A stretch of 64,000 nucleotides of DNA from GCA-003244245 sp050699435 (GCA_050699435.1 JBOHGM010000005.1:1-64000), one strand, 5' to 3'; positions 16,246 through 25,841 are shown, counted from the stretch's first letter. A program made the numbers and translations. The notes: generated by a model not told the origin, from the sequence alone.

Positions 16246-16825
16246 TCACGCTGTGTGCTGCCGGTTCAGGTACTCGTTGTGGACCTCGCGTGGGGTGGGG
16301 AGCCAGGAGTTGCCGGTGAGGGCGTTGTGGATGGCGTCGATGACGGGATGTTGTGGCCGCGGGCGCTGGTGCGGTAGGAGCGGGCGCGGCAGTATCTGGC
16401 GAGGGTGGTCAGCGTGTGCCATTAGCCGGCCGGGTGTCCCACACCTGCGCCCACCCCGCGCCACACCCCGGCACACTCTCTCGGCGCCGCCACCGTCTCG
16501 GTCCGGTCCGGCTCGCAGGTCGGTGTGACAGTCCCGAACCCCGGTGACTTGGTTGCCCGCCGGGCTTACGGTCCGCCACCGCTCCCGCGAAGAGCGATCC
16601 GCCCGCCGCTTTGGCCTTGGCCGCGATCGAGTCCGCTGACGGCGGCTGTGAGGAATTGGTCGAGTCGCGACCCAGCCGGGCCTGCAGCTCGGCGATCCGC
16701 CCGTGCGCCCGCTCCAGCTGCGCGGTCAGGTCCACGACCAGCACCGCCAGCTCCTCAGAAGAGGACGAGGGTTGCTCCGGGGGCACACCACCTAGATGAT
16801 CAACGATCACACCGTCAAGATCCAA
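16246..16825 (-). mobile_element. IS66-type transposase remnant
   Basis: The N-terminal part of an IS66 TnpC is clear: EELAVLVVDLTAQLERAHGR, AELQARLGRDSTNSSQPPS, DRKPGGQPSHRGSG. The frame then skips directly to a C-terminal-looking piece, VIDAIHNALTGNSWLP, within about 580 bases, so the zinc-finger and DDE catalytic regions are gone. No terminal inverted repeats were found. It is a dead element marking the left edge of the 16-22 kb accessory patch. Confidence 0.65.
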
Positions 16826-17388
16826 GCCGACACGCCGCGAGGATCACCCCACCCGAGATCAACCCGCTGGGCGTCGCCCCAGCTCAACCGGCCCCGTGAA
16901 TGGACACCCCAGGCACGCCTACTATCAGCGCAACGCGCCGCTATCGAAGGCCACAGGGAAGCGCTGGGATGACTCAAACGCCACTTGTGCGACGCCGTTC
17001 CGTCAACCGCCGCTTCCTCCGCGACGCGCACATCGACGTCGCGAGGGGCCGGGAGGACACCCGGGGGCGACTCCAAGGTCCTGCACGGCCGGTTCCACCA
17101 CTACCACCGGCTCTTCGAACAAGTCACTTCCCGGACCGTCGACAACGAACACTACAACCCGCCACCAAGATTCACTTGACACAGAGAAGCGCCGAAGATC
17201 GGATAGTCTACCCAAGGGGCGGGGACTTTCAGTGGGCGGGCATCTCTTCGTTGTGTGTCCGGCCGCGACCAGAGCCAGGCATGTCGTCTACCCTACACAC
17301 TGGAGCAGCGCATGAAGCAAGAAGCGGGGCGTATCGAGTTCGTGTACTGTTCGCGCATTCGTATTCCTCGGGGCATCAGAGGTAGGCT
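16826..17388 (+). other. Gene-free stretch with a decayed coding relic
   Basis: No intact gene. Between about 16870 and 17180 the + strand contains text such as WTPQARLLSAQRAAIEGHRE and, in other frames, RFLRDAHIDVARGRED and NEHYNPPPRFT, which looks like one old coding sequence broken by several frameshifts, possibly a transposase C-terminus. From 17190 to 17388 I see only the probable leader of the next gene, with GAGGTAGGCT just before its GTG. Confidence 0.35.
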
Positions 17389-18738
17389 GTGAAGCGTGAG
17401 CAGGTTGAACCTGACTTTCTAAACGTGCCGGGATTACCCCATGATCCGTACGCTCGGCGTCCATACCATCGACTGACCACTGTGCGCTCCACTTCGCTTG
17501 TGGCGCCTATGAGTCAGTCAAAGGCGCCAATGTATCTAGGCCGACTGGCACCGTACTACTCGATTGGCGCGGTTGCTATACCAACGCGAATTCGGGTACG
17601 CTCAATAGGTACCATTTCTTGTCATGGGAAACGGTCTCAAGAGTTGCAGTCGAACTTGATCAAGTTCAGCCTCAATGTCTTCCAAGTGCCGAGTGGTAGG
17701 ATTCTATATGGCGTAACGCTCGATGCGGCAGTGTCGAACCATAATCTCGTGGCATTATTGGAAGACTGTTATTACGAGTCTATCAAACTGACGCTAAGCG
17801 ACGGTCGGGTCTTGGCGCTTCGTGATTTGATTGACGAAGAAATTAAGGATCTCTACCCTGCGGTGGAGTGGCAATCCGAGCCTGACCTCCACCAAGTCCT
17901 CTTTCTTTCTCCCATTCTCGCTGGCCAAACAACGGCTGATCAGAGAGTTGAGATCCAGGAACGGTTCTTGCGGTCCCTCGTTTATCGGGTCCATGCTCCG
18001 CAGCGCGAGGGATTCACATCGATACAGTTTCCGCCAGAGCTGAACCGGAGCCTAACCACGATCGCTGCCGTCGGGAGCTTTGTTAGCGTCCTGTGTGGTC
18101 ACCAGGACTACGTCGAAAACTCCGTGATCCTCAGCGCAACATCAATCGTCTCAGCGACCACGGAACTGCGCAGCATCCAAGAGTCGCTTCTTGGCGGCTT
18201 GTCGTTGGTCCGGGACAAGCTTGGCACCCTTAGTAGGCTCCAGCGAAGGCAAATGCTTGGAGATATTAGTGGACAGCTTGCCAAACATGAAATGAACTTG
18301 AGCCAGCATGTCGAATCAGTAGCGGACATAGGTCTATGGATACCGTCTCTCCGCGTAGAGGACTACCACCTGGCCCTCGTCTCTTCCGTGCGGCTAATGG
18401 AACGCTCGGAGATCATCGGGAAGAGTATTCAACGTCTAACTTCAATTGCTGCTGCTAGGACGCAGGTTCTCCTGGCGGAGGAGCAGCAGCTTCAGGAGCA
18501 CCGGAGGCGGTCGTGGGCACTTGTGATAGGCCTACTGACAATACTAGCGATTCCAACAAGCTTCATCCTGGCATTCTTCGGCATCTCGGCACCGGAAGTT
18601 GACCCAAGGACGTCGATCTTTGATTTTCACCGGTATATAGGCGTTTATCTTTTCGCCTTCGGCATGGTTGGGCTATCAGCGACTATTGTCACACTATTCT
18701 GGCTGCTTGGCCACCCGTCCAGGAGGCGTGAGTTATAG
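17389..18738 (+). CDS. CorA-like membrane protein of unknown function
   Basis: 449 residues. A long soluble N-terminal region (about 385 residues, with LFLSPILAGQTTADQRVEIQ and helical stretches later) is followed by two C-terminal hydrophobic helices, WALVIGLLTILAIPTSFILA and YLFAFGMVGLSATIVTLFWL. Between them lies FFGISAPEVDPRTSIFDFHR. The two-helix end and position resemble CorA-type cation channels, but I do not see the GMN signature, so transport of magnesium is not supported. The DNA is clearly more AT-rich than the backbone, which suggests transfer. GTG at 17389 has a good ribosome binding site. Confidence 0.55.
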   Translation: MKREQVEPDFLNVPGLPHDPYARRPYHRLTTVRSTSLVAPMSQSKAPMYLGRLAPYYSIGAVAIPTRIRVRSIGTISCHGKRSQELQSNLIKFSLNVFQVPSGRILYGVTLDAAVSNHNLVALLEDCYYESIKLTLSDGRVLALRDLIDEEIKDLYPAVEWQSEPDLHQVLFLSPILAGQTTADQRVEIQERFLRSLVYRVHAPQREGFTSIQFPPELNRSLTTIAAVGSFVSVLCGHQDYVENSVILSATSIVSATTELRSIQESLLGGLSLVRDKLGTLSRLQRRQMLGDISGQLAKHEMNLSQHVESVADIGLWIPSLRVEDYHLALVSSVRLMERSEIIGKSIQRLTSIAAARTQVLLAEEQQLQEHRRRSWALVIGLLTILAIPTSFILAFFGISAPEVDPRTSIFDFHRYIGVYLFAFGMVGLSATIVTLFWLLGHPSRRREL

Positions 18739-18793
18739 TGCTGGAGCTTCCGTTCTACCTACAATGGCCCATGAGGACTGAAGCTTGTCCAAA

Positions 18794-19834
18794 CTAGGGA
18801 AGCACATCGGTGTGATCAGATGGAGTCAAGCCCTCCAGCACCGTCCGTGCTAACCGGTCGCCGAGAACTGGAGCGAGTTTGAACAGATTCTCGCCGTAAA
18901 TCGCCAATACGGCTCCGTTTCGTAGGATCTTGAAGCCATCGCCCAGTCCGGGCATTTCTGTGCAGTACAACTGGCCGATGATCTGTGGCTCTATGGCGTC
19001 AAGGTTTTCCTGTACATACTGCACAACCAAATCCCGTGAGGCGCCAATAGCCTTCTCAGGGCCTATTTCCCAGGCAGTTTGGTCTGGATCTATGTGTCCG
19101 CCGATAGCCCACTCTCCTCGTGCGCTCATATGTTGATAGGTGCTAAGGCGGCCTTCAGGCTTATCAACCCAACATTGCAGCGACGCTGGCTGGCGCATGA
19201 GGAACGTGAATCGGACATGGTGGGCGAGAGCACTGGGAGTATAGATACCAACCTGAGCGGCGAGAGAGCAGGTACTTGAACCCGCAGAGACAATTATGGC
19301 GTCGAAATCGGTCCATCCCCCAGGACTCCGAACTCGTGCGCCGTGCTGTCTATTCTCAAGGGAATATACAGGCTCAGCTTTGACGACACGTCGTGTTACA
19401 CCGATCAAGTATTCGGCTACCATTTCCGCATCAATGACTCCGCCAGCGTGATCAATTAGAAGCTCGGAGGGTAACGCGCGCGATGGGAGTCGCAGCCGAT
19501 TCGAATCTTGACCGACGATGCTAAACGACGCTCCGGCGTCCTGCATCGCTGATGCCCAAGTATGCATGTCGCCACCACTAATTACGCACTCGCTTGCGTC
19601 GATTAGGACAGTTCCAGCCTTTTCCTCCCAGCGGCCGAACCCCGTGCGCGCTAACTGTGCAAGCCGCACGAGCTCAGGCGTAGGGTGGGCCAAGCGAAAG
19701 ATCCTCGACGAGCCGGATGAACGTTCAGACATCGGGTCGCCCTTCTCATAGCACGTTACGTCAACGCCCAGATTGAGCAGCTCTGCCGAGGCGGTTAGTC
19801 CAACAACACCCGCACCGATGACGGCAACCTTCAT
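18794..19834 (-). CDS. FAD-dependent amine oxidoreductase (DAO family)
   Basis: 346 residues. The Rossmann FAD motif VAVIGAGVVGLTASAELLNL is at the very start, followed by CYEKGD and SSGSSRIFRLAH, then AIIVSAGS and a C-terminal GDGFKILRNG...APVLGDRLA. This fits the sarcosine oxidase/N-methyltryptophan oxidase/DAO superfamily, which oxidises amino acids or secondary amines with FAD. The flavin-linking cysteine of sarcosine oxidase is not evident. Start at 19834 has GGGGA upstream; the upstream in-frame extension is not conserved. It is convergent with the CorA-like gene, and a phosphotransferase lies upstream on the same strand. Confidence 0.75.
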   Translation of the reverse strand: MKVAVIGAGVVGLTASAELLNLGVDVTCYEKGDPMSERSSGSSRIFRLAHPTPELVRLAQLARTGFGRWEEKAGTVLIDASECVISGGDMHTWASAMQDAGASFSIVGQDSNRLRLPSRALPSELLIDHAGGVIDAEMVAEYLIGVTRRVVKAEPVYSLENRQHGARVRSPGGWTDFDAIIVSAGSSTCSLAAQVGIYTPSALAHHVRFTFLMRQPASLQCWVDKPEGRLSTYQHMSARGEWAIGGHIDPDQTAWEIGPEKAIGASRDLVVQYVQENLDAIEPQIIGQLYCTEMPGLGDGFKILRNGAVLAIYGENLFKLAPVLGDRLARTVLEGLTPSDHTDVLP

Positions 19835-19946
19835 ACGAAATTTCCCCTTCGCTTGACGATTTGAACTGTAGAGCATGTTCGAGAAGCGGGCTAAACTTGT
19901 TCGTCGCTGCAAAACTGTTAAGAAGTGACTCCTGGTACGTCAGTTA

Positions 19947-20870
19947 TTATCTAGCGTTCCACTTTGTCGGGTTATCAATTTTGTCATCAAGGCTTGACAT
20001 TCGTAGCTCAAGTTCCCGGTCGACATCTTCGCTATTGCCATACTGCTGCAGAAGCCATACAATCATGAACAGCTCTCGTAGGCGAACCAAGGGCGATTCG
20101 TGCAGTATCCACGAGTTGCGTAAGCCGTAGCCGCGAGTGAATGCAGTCCACTGGTCTACGCTCAAGTCAAATCGCCTTAGTTGAACTATCGTAGGTGCAA
20201 AATCCGCATCTCTTGGGCCGATCGACAGGTTGTCGAGATCGATGAGAATTATTCCATCTTCAGAGTTCAGCACGTTCCCAGCGTGTGCGTCACCGTGAAT
20301 GACGCCACTGGAGAGCATTGGCTCGAAAATCGAAAGCTCTTCCTCAAATTCATCAACACGGCGAGTCAGGTCGTTAATCCATTGGGGCGGAATACCTATC
20401 TTGCTGACGGCCTGCAGTCGATGCCGCGTAATTGCTAGGGGGTTCCAGCTCGGAAGTCGGTCGGCTATTTCTGCGCTATTGAGGTGAAGATTTTTGAGTG
20501 CGCGACCGAATTCTCTGAAGTCAGTACTCGCGCCTGGCATCTCGGGATAATACTTCCAGGCGGACACGACACAATTCTTAAGAACAATCGGCCCATCGAG
20601 GTGTACCTGCACTGCGGGTTCACAGACAGGTATGCCATTCGCGCGAAGCCTGGCGGCGGCCGCAATCGTTGTGGATACGTCTTCGGGGTTCGTTCCAGGG
20701 CGCCCCACTCGAAGGAGTAGATCCGTATCCAAAATTCGATAGAGCGCGTTCTCGCCTAAACGCAGAAGATGAAGTTGGCGCTGGCCAAGTCCAAGGATGG
20801 CTAAAGCATCCTGAGCCGCGATTACCGCGTCATCGGCTGTCCATGCACCGGTCCTTACGTACTCATCCAC
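19947..20870 (-). CDS. Aminoglycoside-phosphotransferase-fold kinase
   Basis: 307 residues. The catalytic loop GVIHGDAHAGNVLN is near residue 200 and the metal site IILIDLDNLSIGPRDADFAP near 220, as in APH enzymes. The N-lobe has LRLGENALYRI and LLLRVGRPG, the usual nucleotide-binding strands. It differs from the kinase at 2646-3500. It is AT-richer than the backbone and lies 112 bases upstream of the FAD oxidoreductase on the same strand, so the two may act in one small-molecule pathway. Substrate unknown. Confidence 0.75.
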   Translation of the reverse strand: MDEYVRTGAWTADDAVIAAQDALAILGLGQRQLHLLRLGENALYRILDTDLLLRVGRPGTNPEDVSTTIAAAARLRANGIPVCEPAVQVHLDGPIVLKNCVVSAWKYYPEMPGASTDFREFGRALKNLHLNSAEIADRLPSWNPLAITRHRLQAVSKIGIPPQWINDLTRRVDEFEEELSIFEPMLSSGVIHGDAHAGNVLNSEDGIILIDLDNLSIGPRDADFAPTIVQLRRFDLSVDQWTAFTRGYGLRNSWILHESPLVRLRELFMIVWLLQQYGNSEDVDRELELRMSSLDDKIDNPTKWNAR

Positions 20871-21719
20871 GAAATCCTCCGTCGATCGACGTCAGCCCTC
20901 TTCGGATCGTGGCCTGTGCGCACAAGCAATTGGACGAGCATAGCGTACGGCTTCGGCTGGCCGGTTCGCTGTACATGATCCTGCCCGAGCTATCGTGACG
21001 CCGGCTGCGGGAGGATGGTGAGACTGAACATCGGCTGATCTCCTAGCTGCGAGGCGACGATAAGCCGCAGTGTTGACGGGGTCGACCAGGTGAAGTCGGA
21101 GGCCCGCGGCTACTCCGACGATCCCGGCATCAAGCTGACGGCAGGAGTGCTCAGCCGCCCCTAGCCATGCGTCGCCGAAGCTACCAGGGCGGTGAGAACA
21201 GCGGCGAGCTGTGACGCCTCCCCGGCGGTAAGCTTCAGCTCGAGCTCCGCGCGGGCGTCGGCTACAGCACGTCGATCGGATGAACGCCTCGCCCCACATC
21301 AGGCCAGCACGAGTTCTGGTTACACCGCGACTACGCCGCCTTCTGCGACACCCGCGTTCGGGCGCTTTCTGCATCACGTGCCGAGTCCGCCATGACCCGG
21401 GCGAGGCCGCGCTAACTGCTCCAGCAGCCTGCTGGTCACTCTGCGGCTGGCTGTGAGGACGGAGACTGCTTCCCCGTGCTCTCCCCAACCGACCAGGAGG
21501 TGGGGCTGCAAGGCGCCCGCCGCTACATCGCGGACTGCAGTGGGCGAGGCGAGTACGGGCCCGGCATGATCCAGCACGATCTGCAGCGCGGGATCGGCAC
21601 TGCCAGCAAGCCGGAACATCCGCTCGGCCTCCAGCAGACGCGCGTCAACTATGACGCCTCGGGGGCGTCAACCGCGTGACTGCTCGCCGGAACCGCCAGT
21701 ACCTCGGTAAGCGGGATGG
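20871..21719 (-). other. Stretch with decayed gene fragments only
   Basis: No intact gene. On the minus strand, about 21277-21170 reads DARAELELKLTAGEASQLAA then VLTALVASATHG and stop, like the end of a small helical protein. About 21650-21374 reads VIVDARLLEAERMFRLAGSA, then SPTAVRDVAAGALQPHLLVG, WGEHGEAVSVLTASRRVTSR, like part of a conserved actinomycete protein I cannot name. Both lack proper starts or complete domains. Nothing else was found. Confidence 0.4.
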
Positions 21720-21923
21720 TCAGCCGAACACGCCATCCCGGATTCCGGCGGTGAACGCGGCCCACTCAGCTGGGGTGACGATCAGGGCCGGTCCGGTGGG
21801 GTGCTTGGAGTCACGGACGGCGCGGTGCCCGCCGTTCAGGTCGGCTACCTCCACGCACTCCTGCTCGCCGGCGCTATGGCTGCTCTTGCGCCACCTGGCC
21901 GTGGACAGGTCGGTTCGGTTCAC
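21720..21923 (-). CDS. DUF397 protein
   Basis: 67 residues from GTG at 21923: VNRTDLSTARWRKSSHSAGE, then CVEVADLNGG, AVRDSKHPTGPALIVTPAEW and AAFTAGIRDG. These are the invariant parts of DUF397, a small family encoded next to XRE/DUF5753 regulators throughout actinomycetes, probably as a functional partner (for example the BldB-like/WhiJ-type pairs). The upstream regulator frame runs straight into this gene with no stop, so the two are fused in frame; the internal GTG may still be used. Confidence 0.65.
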   Translation of the reverse strand: MNRTDLSTARWRKSSHSAGEQECVEVADLNGGHRAVRDSKHPTGPALIVTPAEWAAFTAGIRDGVFG

Positions 21924-22681
21924 TGTGCCAAGCTCCCTTGCCACTCGGGTGATCAGTTCCGCGGACGCCGTCTCGTCCAGAGCCGACTCCCAGGTATGCG
22001 TGAACGCGGTGGTGTAGCGCTCGATCTCGTGCGGTTTGTCCAGGTACAGCGATCCGGTGAAGCCTTCGACGTACACCGTGGGCGGCTCGGTCTCCTGGCC
22101 GGTGCCGTTGCGCGGGAATCGCAGGATGACGAACGGCCCGGAGATGGCACTGTAGTGCAGCCCCGCGCCGAACGGCACCACCCTGAGCGACACGGTCGGC
22201 AGCTCGCTGCTGTCCCGCAGCCGTTCGAGCTGGCGCAGCATGACCGGGGTGCCGCCGACCGGGCGGCGCAGCACGGCCTCGTTGAGCACCATGTGCAGCG
22301 TCGGCGGGGCGGTACCCGGCGAGGTGCGAGGCCGCCTCCTCCAAGCCGATGTCGACGTCGAAGCCCTCGGGGATGACGTCGCCGTAGGAGTGCCACCAGC
22401 CGCGCGCCTTGGTCTCCTTGGCCAGGCCCATCAGTCTCCTTGGCCAGGCCCATCAGCGCCTCGGTGAGGTCCAGCGGCGCCCCATAGATCCGGCACATCG
22501 CCTCCACGTCGAGACTGCGCATCGAGGTCAACCCGGTCTCGATACGCCATATCTTCGCCTCCGACCACTCCAGCTCCGTCGCTGCCGTCCGTACCGCCAG
22601 AAGTGATCCTTTGCGCAGGTCACGCAGGTACCTGCCGAGCTGCCTGCGGGGCACGGTCGACCCGGTGATGCCCTCGGTCAT
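21924..22681 (-). pseudogene. XRE/DUF5753 regulator with two lesions
   Basis: The N-terminal HTH domain is intact from ATG 22681: RRQLGRYLRDLRKGSLLAVR, ELEWSEAKIWRIETG, YGAPLDLTEALMGLAKE. There the frame is shifted by an exact 22-bp tandem duplication. The DUF5753 part resumes in another frame (WWHSYGDVIPEGFDVDIGLE), then jumps from HLAGYRP to PTLHMVLNEAVLRRPVGG in a third frame, having lost about 50 residues. The rest (LPTVSLRVVPFGAGLHYSAI, YVEGFTGSLYLDKPHEIERY) is intact. Regulator function is very unlikely, although the downstream DUF397 part could still be made. Confidence 0.75.
22413..22456. repeat. Exact 22-bp tandem duplication
   Basis: Positions 22413-22434 are repeated exactly at 22435-22456 inside the XRE/DUF5753 gene. 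Because 22 is not a multiple of three, the second copy shifts the reading frame. Confidence 0.95.
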
Positions 22682-22869
22682 CGGTCGTCTCCTCGCTGTG
22701 AAGTGAACCTTACACCCGGAATGAAAGACTCAAGCACCCATTTCGCGATGACTCCCGCTAGCCTTACGGTCATAGCGAAACGGACCCGTGAAGTCTTACA
22801 CGGGCGTAGCTCGGATACGTGGCGCTGCGCTGCCCAGCTCGCCCTCACTTCATCGGTGCTGACCACACG

Positions 22870-23706
22870 TCACGTGCCCCAGGAGGTGCCGGTGATGCGT
22901 TCATAGACCTCGACGTAGCGCCGCCCCGTCTCGGCCACGATCTCATCCGGGATGGCCGGACCCGGTGGCTCTTTGTCCCAGCCCGTGCTGACCGCCCAGT
23001 CTCGGACGAACTGCTTGTCGAGCGCGTACTGTGGTGCTCCTGGTTGCCATTTCTCGGCCGGCCAGAAACGCGAGGAATCCGACGTGACCGCCTCATCACC
23101 GAGCACCAACTGCCCAGCGGAGTCCCAGCCGAACTCGAACTTCGTGTCGGCGACAATGATGCCGCATTGCAGAGCGTGCTCGGCGGCCGTCTCGTAGAGT
23201 TCGAGAGTAAGGCTGCGCAGGCGTTCCGCGGTCGGTCGGCCGGCCACGCGCACCACGTCGTCGAAGGTGATGAACTCGTCGTGCCCGGTGTCGGAGAACT
23301 TGGTGGTCGGGGTGAAGATCGGTTCCGGCAACCGGCTTCCTGACACCAGCCCGGGCGGCAGGGCGACACCGGACACGGTGCCGGACTTCTCGTACTCACG
23401 CAGCCCCAGCCCGGCCAGGTAACCCCGGGCGATGCACTCCACCGGGATCATCTGCAGCGGTGTGCAGCGGATCGCCCGCTTCGCGAACTCCGGCGGCACG
23501 TCGGTGGCCGAGATCAGATGGTTGGGCGCCACGTCGGCGAGTCGGTCGAACCACCACACCGAGAGCTGGGTGAGCAGTGCGCCCTTCTCAGGGACCGGCG
23601 TCGGCAGGGCCACGTCGTATACGGAGACCCGGTCGGACGCGACAAGCAGGATGTCGTCGTCGATCGAATACAGATCACGCACCTTACCGGCGTGGATGTG
23701 CTTCAC
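22870..23706 (-). CDS. purC: Phosphoribosylaminoimidazole-succinocarboxamide synthase
   Basis: 278 residues. SAICAR synthetase motifs in order: GKVRDLYSIDDDILLVASDR, VYDVALPTPVPEKG, VPVEC-like MIPVECIARGYLAGLG, and IIVADTKFEFGWD with LGDEAVTSDSSRFWP near the end. It joins aspartate to CAIR with ATP in purine synthesis. The usual N-terminal ten residues before HIHAGK are missing compared with most relatives, which is within normal variation. GTG at 23706 has AAGGGA upstream. Confidence 0.95.
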   Translation of the reverse strand: MKHIHAGKVRDLYSIDDDILLVASDRVSVYDVALPTPVPEKGALLTQLSVWWFDRLADVAPNHLISATDVPPEFAKRAIRCTPLQMIPVECIARGYLAGLGLREYEKSGTVSGVALPPGLVSGSRLPEPIFTPTTKFSDTGHDEFITFDDVVRVAGRPTAERLRSLTLELYETAAEHALQCGIIVADTKFEFGWDSAGQLVLGDEAVTSDSSRFWPAEKWQPGAPQYALDKQFVRDWAVSTGWDKEPPGPAIPDEIVAETGRRYVEVYERITGTSWGT

Positions 23707-23981
23707 TTTTCCCTTTCCGTGAAGACAGCAGCGGTGCTACGGCGACTATTACCAATCAGCTGCGAAGCCGATGCCCCCAGCACCTTCGCCCACGACTTCA
23801 GAGGGGATTGCATGGTGTCATCATGATCGGATGATGCTGCTGATGTCGAGAACCGGCGGTGCGTTTCGCCCGGGCGGGCAGGGTCTGGGTCAGCTCGACC
23901 CGGGTGCCGAGCGTCGGATCGTGGGTGATCTCCCAGCGCACCCGCCCGACTGGGACGCCGTCGTGTCGCCACTGGTATCGG

Positions 23982-24753
23982 TCAGGTCTCAGCGAACAGC
24001 CTGCCGAAACGCACGACCAGCCACGGTCGGCGGCCCCAGCAGATGAGGCCGCCGGACAGCAGCGCCCGTGCGGGGTTGATCAGCCCGTAGGCGTTGAGGA
24101 GGAACACCACCGGATCAACGGAAAAGTGCAGGTCGGCCGGGCGCGGACGACCGCGTTCGACACTGACGGCGCCCTCGCGCACGCGGACGGTCCAGTCCTG
24201 ACCACCGCGCAGGTGCAGATGGTAGGTGCCGACCGCCTTCGGGGCGGCATCCACATCGACCGCCAGGACGATCGCGGGCAGGATACCCCCAAGGCAGGCC
24301 ACCGCCTGCGCCCGGGTGATCGGCCAGGACCGCTCGCAGGTGCGGGCCAGATCCAGACCGTGCAGCAGCAACTCACCGAGCAGGATTGCGCCGACGCCGG
24401 TCACGGTGTGCTCCACGGTGAAGTACCACACCGGCTGCTCGCCGTCCTCTCCGAACGCTTCTAGCAGGGCGGCGACCTCGACCTCGAGCAGGTCGGCGAG
24501 CGCCCCCGGATCACGCTCGGACACGGCGGCCACCCTCACGTTGGTTCTCCGCGCTCAGCGACGCCGGGAACGGCTGCGGCGTCTTCGCCATGCGGCGGTA
24601 CCGGCGTGGCAGGCTGACCAGGTGCGCCCCGAGTTCGGCCGCCGACCAGGTCACCCGGGACAGCGGCAGCTCACCATCGGGCAGTGCGCGCAGCAGATCG
24701 CTCACCCTCGCCGTGGTGGTGATGATCTCGTCGCGGAGCTGCGGCCAGTCCAT
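23982..24753 (-). pseudogene. Mycothiol-dependent maleylpyruvate isomerase-like gene, frameshifted
   Basis: The first part (24753-24511) reads MDWPQLRDEIITTTARVSDL, LPDGELPLSRVTWSAAELGA, HLVSLPRRYRRM, the DinB-like N-terminal half of the MDMPI family. After LSAENQ the frame is lost at about 24530, and the C-terminal half continues in the next frame (24539-23982) as ERDPGALADLLEVEVAALLE, FTVEHTVTGVGAILLGELLL, HGLDLARTCERSWPI and an SCP2-like end. The histidine in LLHGLDLA, a metal/mycothiol site in the family, is kept. A single frameshift splits one gene; a sequencing error there would restore it. Confidence 0.7.
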
Positions 24754-25050
24754 CGGGCAACCTCAATCGGATCGGGACGAAACACTCCCGGCAGCAGCGC
24801 CCAGCCCGAAAGATCGACGCTACGATCGGTTGCCCGGCGCCAGCGGCCAGGGCCGGCCGCTCCTCGTCCTGTGCGATGACCGGTTCATCATCGCCACGGC
24901 TCAGCTCGAGCTCTGTGGCGCTCCGTGTCGAGCCTGGACCGTCAGGCACGTCACCGACCCGTATCGGCTGCCATGCGACTGTGATCCGGCTCCGCTGTTT
25001 TACGGTAATAGTCGGTTGTCTTACGATCTCGACTTCGTCTCACACAATGC
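24754..25050. other. Intergenic stretch without a gene
   Basis: About 300 bases between the broken isomerase-like gene and vapB. Frames present are shadows of no recognisable family. The last 50 bases are AT-rich and contain the vapB promoter. Confidence 0.5.
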
Positions 25051-25063
25051 TAATATGACAGAC
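25051..25063 (+). promoter_or_regulatory. -10 element of a probable leaderless vapBC transcript
   Basis: TAATAT at 25051-25056 is followed by seven bases and then ATG at 25064, the leaderless spacing. No ribosome binding site precedes the ATG. TTGTCT at about 25016-25021 could be a weak, rather distant -35. Confidence 0.45.
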
Positions 25064-25369
25064 ATGAGTGCTGCACGTGTACCGATTCGGGAACTGGTTC
25101 ATCGATCACGGGAGGTGTTGGAGCGGGTGGCGGCAGGTGAGCGGGTGGAAATCACCCGTCGTGGGCGCGTGGTCGCGGTGATGACCGCCCCCGATCCGGA
25201 CGAGGTGGCGATGGACGAGCTGGTCGCGACGAGCCAGGTGCGGCCCGGATGGCGCGAACGGCAGGCGCGGCTTCGTCAGACGTTGAAGGACCTGCCGGCT
25301 CGCACTGCTCCGCCGGGGCCGTCCACGAGTACCGCAGCGCTTCTCGCAGACCGGTACGACGAGCGGTGA
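25064..25369 (+). CDS. vapB: Type II antitoxin, Phd/YefM-type prevent-host-death protein
   Basis: 101 residues. The N-terminus (MSAARVPIRELVHRSREVLE, RVAAGERVEITRRGRVVAVM) is the Phd/YefM fold that binds the operator as a dimer; the C-terminal half is charged and flexible and would wrap the toxin. The start at 25064 is supported by the leaderless promoter; ATG at 25055 is also in frame. The stop overlaps the toxin start (GTGA, 25366-25369), giving coupled translation. The symbol denotes the role; the fold is Phd-like rather than AbrB-like. Confidence 0.8.
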   Translation: MSAARVPIRELVHRSREVLERVAAGERVEITRRGRVVAVMTAPDPDEVAMDELVATSQVRPGWRERQARLRQTLKDLPARTAPPGPSTSTAALLADRYDER

Positions 25370-25839
25370 TCTACCTCGACTCCTCGGCGATCCTCAAACT
25401 TGTGGTTCCGGAGCTGGAGTCCGCAGCACTGTTCGAGTACCTGGACGCTGCAGAAGGCCCGCTCGCCAGCTCGGAACTGGCAAGCGTGGAGGTTCATCGG
25501 GCACTGCGACGGATGGGTACCGACCCGGATGATGAGCACCATGCGCTGGCCGATGCGGTGCTCACCGAGCTCGATCAGTTGCCGCTGGCGCCGGTACTCA
25601 GGGCCGCAGCACTGCTGCCCGGGCGGTGGCTTCGCAGCCTGGACGCGCTACACCTGGCGACAGCACAGCAGCTGCCCTCGTTACGCACGCTGATCACCTA
25701 CGACCACCGCCTCGCTCAGCACGCCACCGCAGCTGGTCTGCGAGCCGAGGCACCAGCATCACCTGAGGACGAACCTGCCGTCCGGCAGGCACGCGACGCT
25801 CGCGACGCCGGCCATCCAGCGCCCGACGAGGACAACTGA
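25366..25839 (+). CDS. vapC: PIN-domain ribonuclease toxin
   Basis: 157 residues. PIN acidic residues are in place: YLDSSAILKLVVPE at the start, SSELASVEVHRALRR in the middle, SLDALHLATAQQL and TYDHRLAQHA near the end. VapC toxins cleave tRNA or rRNA when freed from the antitoxin. The conserved domain ends at about residue 130; a 25-residue polar tail (EDEPAVRQARDARDAGHPAP) is extra. GTG at 25366 overlaps the antitoxin stop. Confidence 0.88.
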   Translation: MIYLDSSAILKLVVPELESAALFEYLDAAEGPLASSELASVEVHRALRRMGTDPDDEHHALADAVLTELDQLPLAPVLRAAALLPGRWLRSLDALHLATAQQLPSLRTLITYDHRLAQHATAAGLRAEAPASPEDEPAVRQARDARDAGHPAPDEDN

Positions 25840-25841
25840 CA

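Noticed and set aside
17389..18738. CorA magnesium transporter
   Set aside because: Only the two terminal helices resemble CorA; the GMN selectivity motif was not found, so the name was limited to CorA-like.
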